From: Loripinus fragilis
Lineage: Eukaryota; Mollusca; Bivalvia; Lucinida; Lucinidae
DNA length: 64,000 nucleotides
Direction of reading: 5' to 3'
NCBI GenBank assembly: GCA_964019695.1
Contig: OZ026531.1
Coordinates: forward strand, 6,829,701 to 6,893,700
Positions 59,235 to 64,000 of this stretch are shown one piece after another. The notes beneath the pieces were generated by a model. That model did not search any database. It saw only the letters and a program-made list of their open reading frames with translations, and was not told the origin of the DNA. Position numbers and translations under genes: made by a program. Each line of letters opens with the position of its first letter. Position 1 is the first letter of the stretch.

Positions 59235-59752
59235 GACGTTTTGGTAACTGTAAAGGCGGCACCTCATGAATGGGTAATTAGGACTGGTCAACCTTAGACA
59301 TAGGTAAAAGCTGAAAATGAGGCGTGGTTTTATTCAAAAGTAACTAAATCATCTTGCGCTATTACCTCAGTATAGACGCAAAACACAGTATGTAGTCCTT
59401 AAATTGCCAGCAAAATAACTGCATCTGAAAATGTTTATTTAACATAAGCATAGAGGCAAACATTGTGGACCTATATCAGACGGCTCCTACAGGAGCAGTC
59501 TGATCGGGGTACACACTGTCTGTCTATGAGGCTCCAAATATTTTAGTGGACGACAAAAAACATACATTTTGTGAGTATGTGCTTTAAGGGTTGATAAATT
59601 ATGAGTTCAGTGTGTATATGGTTAGGATTTTCATTTATTCTTCACCAAACTATAAATAGAACCTGATTTCCCTTGTTTAGCAGATGAAATAGCCGAACCA
59701 CGCCCAGATATAAATATTAAAGTTAACGCCTTTACCGAGAGCAAAAAAGTTC
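59235..59752 (+). mobile_element. MITE family A, copy 4
   Basis: Decayed ends (GGTAACTGTAAAGGCGGC on the left, AACGCCTTTACCGAGAGC on the right), with the internal hairpin GGCTCCTACAGGAGC-type at about 59485. Confidence 0.85.
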
Positions 59753-60177
59753 TATTATAGTATGATAAAGGCAACGCATCTGCTGTGAATCATCTGTATC
59801 AAAAATTTCAATATACTTGTTCATTGCCATTACATTATTCACCATGCAATATATTAATCAGCATTATTTATCTATTAGCCCTTGAGGATGGATATTATGA
59901 AAACACCCATCCCCGTATTAGCTATCAAACTGTGACACAATATTGTGCCACCTTTAGTTAACAAAAGCCTGAGAATATACACTTATGCAATGATAGTAAT
60001 AGAATATTTTCAGTGCATTTGCGTTTTCCATGACCTTCAGGAAATGTTTAAAATATCAGACTGGACATTGGTTTTCAAATTCTTCTCTGGAAGTAAGGGA
60101 TGTTGCTGCATGTTTGCTTTCTATATTATGCTTGTAGTTGTCCAATTCCTAAATAGACAGCAAATAAATGCTATTAG

Positions 60178-61030
60178 TATATACTGAACAGCAAAAGAAA
60201 CGCATATTTTGCATATTTGGTATAGTGTACAAATTGGGGTTTAAATACTCATCTAATGATATGTAAGATATCACTGATGTATGGAACATGTGTATAATCA
60301 AATGCATCACAAATGGATGGCTTATTGGAATAATAATAATAAAGGGGCGTAACTCAGGGTGTTATAAAATAACTCACAATAAAGGCAACATTCGTGTTGG
60401 TGTATGCCTAAAACCACCAAACGGATTTGTATGAAAATTATTGTGCGTGATAATCTGGACATACAGAATACTTATAAAGGTTAAATTGTCTGATATTCTT
60501 CAAGGTGAACCATTTAGACCCAGTTACATTATCGGACAATTTACCGGAAGTGTGCTTAATACAGACAAGAAAGGGTCCAAACAATTGTTTAAAATGGTTC
60601 TTTTCGAAAGAACCCTACTTGACATCAATCATACTGTGCCAGATTTTCTTACACCTCAAAGATTCCAGTGATTTTCAATACCAAAGCAAAAAATGAAAAA
60701 AATGAAAATTTTTGGATTAGCAGTATAATTTCTACAGCAGGGAATTTTAAAGTTTTATGGTGTTTTCTTGTCTTTTGCAATGTGTTCTTATGGCATTCAA
60801 TGAAATCGGATTCAAATCATGTTTTTCCCAATGTACGGCACTGTTTTTGCGTTTTTTGCATTAATTAACAAAAAATAATAATTAAATGTGTAATGACGAA
60901 TAAAGTGGCCTGGAATGAACGCACGAGTCCGTTCAAACATTTTCATATCATAAAGGGTAAAATTTGATAAGGGTGTCTGGTATTAAATTGACATTGAATT
61001 ATATGCGTTTCTTTTGCTGCCAAGTATATA
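60178..61030. mobile_element. element R, about 850 bp, possibly Tc1/mariner-like
   Basis: Inverted ends TATATACT followed by CAGCAAAAGAAACGCATA and complement (right end 61002-61030). The ends begin at TA, as expected for a TA target. The interior has short open frames without recognisable transposase motifs, so it is either non-autonomous or decayed. Confidence 0.65.
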
Positions 61031-61682
61031 ATATATTGGGACTTGCAAAGAGATATTGCTATACTGTGTTTACACTTAATAGCTAGAATTATATGCTCAA
61101 TTAAATGGAATAGACACTGATCTGCCTTCTGTTGATGTACAGTTTGATCAGGATGTACACTGTTTTCTATTCAAAGCCTACATATTGCATTCATCACCAG
61201 CTGGTCGCAAACATTGTCTAAAAGTTAAGGTATCCCATATTAAACTCTTACCAGGTTACGCCTAGGTAAACCATGTTTTGAAAACAGTGTAGATCCAGAT
61301 CAGCTGATCAGGATCTACACTAGTTTACACTCTGTTTGTAAATACATGCTCATAACTGGGATCCTGCAATAAAATTTAAAAACAGGTGGACCTGGTGGAG
61401 TGATGCACATGAAAGTATGTGTTTAGGTAAATGTAACATTATTGGGCCTTGATTAAAGAACTTGTGTCCAGCAAAAGGTACAAGTTGGCAAGTGCACCTA
61501 TCAAATACTCAAATTAGCCTGCACATCCATGCAGTCTAATCAGAAGTCATGGGTAACCAAAGGTCTGAAGTTTCTTTGGGTGGACAATTAAAAAAGCATG
61601 GACGCCCAGACTGATTTGAATCTTTGCTCTACGCACAAACCAATTAGTACTGAATGCTGGATACCAGCTCAAAAGCTCTTAC

Positions 61683-61832
61683 TTTGGTAGCCTTTTCAGC
61701 ATCTTCCTCACAAAGGAACTCCCTTCTTTAGAGACATTGTCATACATATCAGTCACACTAAATCTGTCATAGATGATCTTGTTCAATGTCTCTTCAACAG
61801 TAGCCCCAGCGAAAGGTGAGGTTCCACTTAAC
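61683..61832 (-). CDS. kinase gene exon: lower C-lobe
   Basis: 150 bases after the acceptor TTTTTCAG and before the donor AAA|GTAAGA. Its first base completes a Leu codon from the previous exon, giving LSGTSPFAGATVEETLNKII, the conserved helix and loop after the DxWSxG motif, then DRFSVTDMYDNVSKEG, SSFVRKMLKRLPK. The spacing fits protein kinase subdomains X and XI of the titin/obscurin/SPEG group. The exon's 5' edge is repeated several times in the upstream intron. Confidence 0.88.
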
Positions 61833-62350
61833 CTGAAAAATAAAAATATATCAACATTAGCACACTGGTAAATGTATACGACGATTTGGTGGTATTTATG
61901 GGTATTGCCGGTACTTCATATACCGGAAGTGGTCGATATTGGTATTAATACTCTATAGAAAAACATGCCATATACCTAAAGGACTATAGAATTGGATCAT
62001 TTTTAAGTATTCAGTATGTGTATGGCGATGAATGTAAGCATTTAGGAATAGATTCGATCGTCTAGATCGGTACTCAAATCTATTCCTAAATGCTTACATA
62101 AATCGCCATGTGCATGCCGAATACTTCAAAATATCTACCACTTCCGGTCTATGAAGTACCGGCAATACGCGTAAATACCACCAAATCGTCATATACATTT
62201 ACCAGTGTGATTAGCCTCATTAAAAGGTGAGGTTCCATTTAACCTAAAAAATCAACATTAGCCTCAGCGAAAGGTGAGGTTCCTCTTAACCTAAGATAGA
62301 CTAAATAAACATTTGTTCGAGCAAAGGTTAGGTTCCACGTAATCTAAAAT
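61801..62350. repeat. tandem copies of a splice acceptor and exon edge
   Basis: A unit of about 50-60 bases with AGCGAAAGGTGAGGTTCCAC, CTTAACCT and an AT-rich spacer ending ATTAG occurs at the true exon start (61805-61860) and, after the F insertion, at about 62215-62262, 62263-62315 and 62316-62350. The copies diverge progressively. Confidence 0.8.
61861..62209. mobile_element. foldback family F, copy 2
   Basis: 349 bases, arms starting CACACTGGTAAATG with a loop near TCGTCTAGATCGGTACTC; flanked by ATTAG on both sides (61856-61860 and 62210-62214). The second arm has an internal deletion relative to the first. It lies 28 bases into the intron upstream of the 61.8 kb exon. Confidence 0.92.
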
Positions 62351-62557
62351 AGTAAAAAATAAAACAGATGCATTCTGCATTTGCTGTATGATATAAATAA
62401 ACTACTGCATGGTAGAGGAGAATTGTGATTGAGGTTCAATATCACCAATGAACAGTCATCTTGTGACAGCATCGATAAGATAAGATTTTGTATCCCAGGC
62501 TAAAATTCAGATATACTTATCAGGTATGCTAGATAATAGCTGCATGTCTATACTTAC

Positions 62558-62633
62558 AGTACGAAAGTTAGGGCTCCTAAGCTCCAGATATCAGCTGGGT
62601 GACCTGTTTGTTCTTCACGAAGTATTTCAGGAG
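62558..62633 (-). CDS. kinase gene exon: APE and DIWSLG motifs
   Basis: 76 bases after the acceptor TTTTACAG and before CT|GTAAGT. With one base from the previous, unseen exon it reads APEILREEQTGHPADIWSLG and ends ALTFVL, that is, the end of the activation segment (APE) and the DxWSxG helix of a protein kinase. The lack of an RD-type activation loop cannot be judged, because the catalytic-loop and DFG exons lie upstream, outside the window. The Ala-Asp-Ile-Trp-Ser wording and the following SGTSPFAG resemble obscurin/UNC-89/SPEG kinases more than classic MLCKs (judgement from memory). Confidence 0.88.
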
Positions 62634-62878
62634 CTGTAAAATAGTTATATCTTTTATAAGAATTCTATGAAATATATTGGGGCCCAACCTTACTAATCAT
62701 CATAATTTGTCTTATTAGGCGATCAAGTCAAAATAAATGGTGCTTGTACTGTTCATATGATTTAAGCCAGTAAAATAAATTAGTAATTAGTGTAAAAATG
62801 TGCTCACCAGTCACTTACAAATGTTTTACTTCCAACAGATGTAAAGAGAGAATTATCTGTTGGAAATATGGTGCAGAT

Positions 62879-63117
62879 ATGAGCCGCGACACGAGATTTC
62901 CAACAATGTGGTATGTGCGACTAGCTAAGCTTCAGATCAGCCTGCGCATACGCACAGTCTGATCAAAGCCTTTGCCAGGCACTTGACTATTATATTAGGG
63001 TTAAGCTACTGACTGAACATTATTTGGAGTTTCTAAGCCTAAAAGAAGGCTGCAGAGGCTTGTCTGAGTCTACAAATATAAAAAGGCCACATTGTTGGAA
63101 ATCTCATGCCGCGGCTC
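62879..63117 (+). mobile_element. MITE family E, copy 6
   Basis: Full-length copy in duplication unit 1; ends TGAGCCGCGACACGAG and CATGCCGCGGCTC. Confidence 0.85.
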
Positions 63118-63292
63118 TTTTGTCTTATTAGGCAATCAAGTCAAAACAAATGGTGTTTGTACTGTTCATATGATTCAGGTCAGTAAAATAAATCAGTAAT
63201 TAGTGTAAAAATGTGCTCACCAGTAACTTACAAATGTTTTACTTCCAACAGATGTAAAGAGAGAATTATCTGTTGGAAATATGGTGCAGATA

Positions 63293-63531
63293 TGAGCTGC
63301 GACATGAGATTTCCAACAATGTGGTATGTGCGACTAGCAAAGCTTCAGATCAGCCTGCGCATACGCGCAGTCTGATCAGAGCCTTTGCTAGTCACTTGAC
63401 TATTCTATGAGGGTTAAGCTACTCACTGAACATTATTTGGAATTTCTAAGCTTAAAAGGAGGCTGCAAAGGCTCCTCCGAGTCTACACATGTCAAAATGC
63501 CAAATTGTTGGAAATCTCATGCCACGGCTCA
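63293..63531 (+). mobile_element. MITE family E, copy 7
   Basis: Full-length copy in duplication unit 2, very similar to copy 6, as expected if the element was already there when the unit duplicated. Confidence 0.85.
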
Positions 63532-64000
63532 ATTAGTGTAAAAATGTGCTAACCAGTAACTGACAAATGTCTTACTTCCAACAGAGGTAAAGAGAGAATT
63601 ATCTGTAGGAAATATGGTGCAGATATTGTTTTTCTCCTATTCACACCCTCATAAAATCCATTTACATTAAACCACTAATCTTATTCACTACAAATTGCTC
63701 TACGTAGCCCTGTCGCCTTTTATTAAAATAATTTTTTCTGCAATATTGTTATTTTTCAAAAGTCAAAAAATAAAAACTGTATTTCAATGTCACGTTTTTG
63801 TTTTAGCATAAAATTAGTTCATAAGATCATACTATAGAAAGTGAGGATGCCAAGGTTCAGAATATACTTTCCTCCCCAAACCAGTTGTTATCATTTTGCA
63901 TAACGTTCAATTTCCATATCCTATTTTATAACAAGCTCTAGGCAGTTACTGAATTTGCTGAGATACAACATAAACACATATAGTCACAGCTTCCTTTGAA

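Larger units (their letters stand above)
58761..61682 (-). other. intron of the kinase gene
   Basis: Donor GTAAGA, acceptor CAG, phase 2. It holds C copy 8, A copy 4, the 850-base element R, and a hairpin near 61.3 kb (GTGTAGATCCAGATCAGCTG and complement). Nothing coding is required, since the kinase sequence joins without a gap. Confidence 0.7.
62709..63626 (+). repeat. tandem duplication, period about 411, 2.2 units
   Basis: Unit 1 (62709-63121), unit 2 (63122-63530) and a partial unit 3 (63531-63626) share GTCTTATTAGGC, AAAAATGTGCT and GAGAATTATCTGT. The first two each contain a whole family E element; the third stops where the element begins. Confidence 0.88.
62634..64000 (-). other. intron of the kinase gene, continuing past the edge
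   Basis: No further exon is visible up to 64000. It is mainly a tandem duplication carrying two family E copies. Confidence 0.6.

Overview
This is an AT-rich animal nuclear contig packed with miniature inverted-repeat and foldback elements, tRNA-derived SINEs and old transposon remains. The intron-exon structure, a titin/obscurin-class muscle kinase gene, SOCS-box proteins with weak ankyrin-like repeats, and the dense palindromic repeats suggest a bivalve mollusc. That assignment is inference from style; no marker fixes the species. All genes named here were read by eye, without database searches.

Right part (47.2-62.6 kb, minus strand). Five exons join with matching splice phases into the 3' end of a large gene. 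The first three (62.6, 61.8 and 58.7 kb) encode the C-terminal lobe of a protein kinase of the titin/obscurin(UNC-89)/SPEG class, with its APE motif, the DIWSLG motif, and an SGTSPFAG segment. The fourth is one 3,078-base exon encoding 1,026 residues of Glu/Lys/Ser/Thr-rich tail. The fifth carries a textbook-looking amphipathic helix of the kind that binds PKA regulatory subunits, followed by Gln/Glu/Pro repeats and the stop. The 5' part of the gene lies beyond the right edge. Its introns hold MITEs, two of them only about 30 bases from a 3' splice site, and a small tandem repeat whose unit copies one splice acceptor and the start of its exon.

Middle (28.5-30.3 kb, minus strand). One intact, apparently single-coding-exon gene encodes a 587-residue protein with a Cys-rich N-terminal region, weak ankyrin-like helices and a clear C-terminal SOCS box, so a likely Cullin-5 substrate receptor. 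Broken relatives lie at 11.7-15.6 kb (plus), 5.4-5.7 kb (minus) and 26.6 kb (plus). Two of them share the same Harbinger-like insertion, so they come from one duplicated ancestor.

Remaining DNA. I recognise about fifteen repeat families. A (about 520 bp, four copies), B (Harbinger-like, TAA target duplication), C (about 335 bp, eight full copies and one end), D (two-module, three copies), E (about 240 bp, seven copies), F and O (CAC termini, 5-bp target duplications), G, P, Q and R, plus SINE-like families. Coding remains of a DDE-type transposase (5.8-6.8 kb) and of a Penelope-like reverse transcriptase (39.2-40.1 kb) are present. The main unexplained signal is a hairpin apex, GAGGCTTGCCGAG, shared by foldbacks whose arms are otherwise unrelated.
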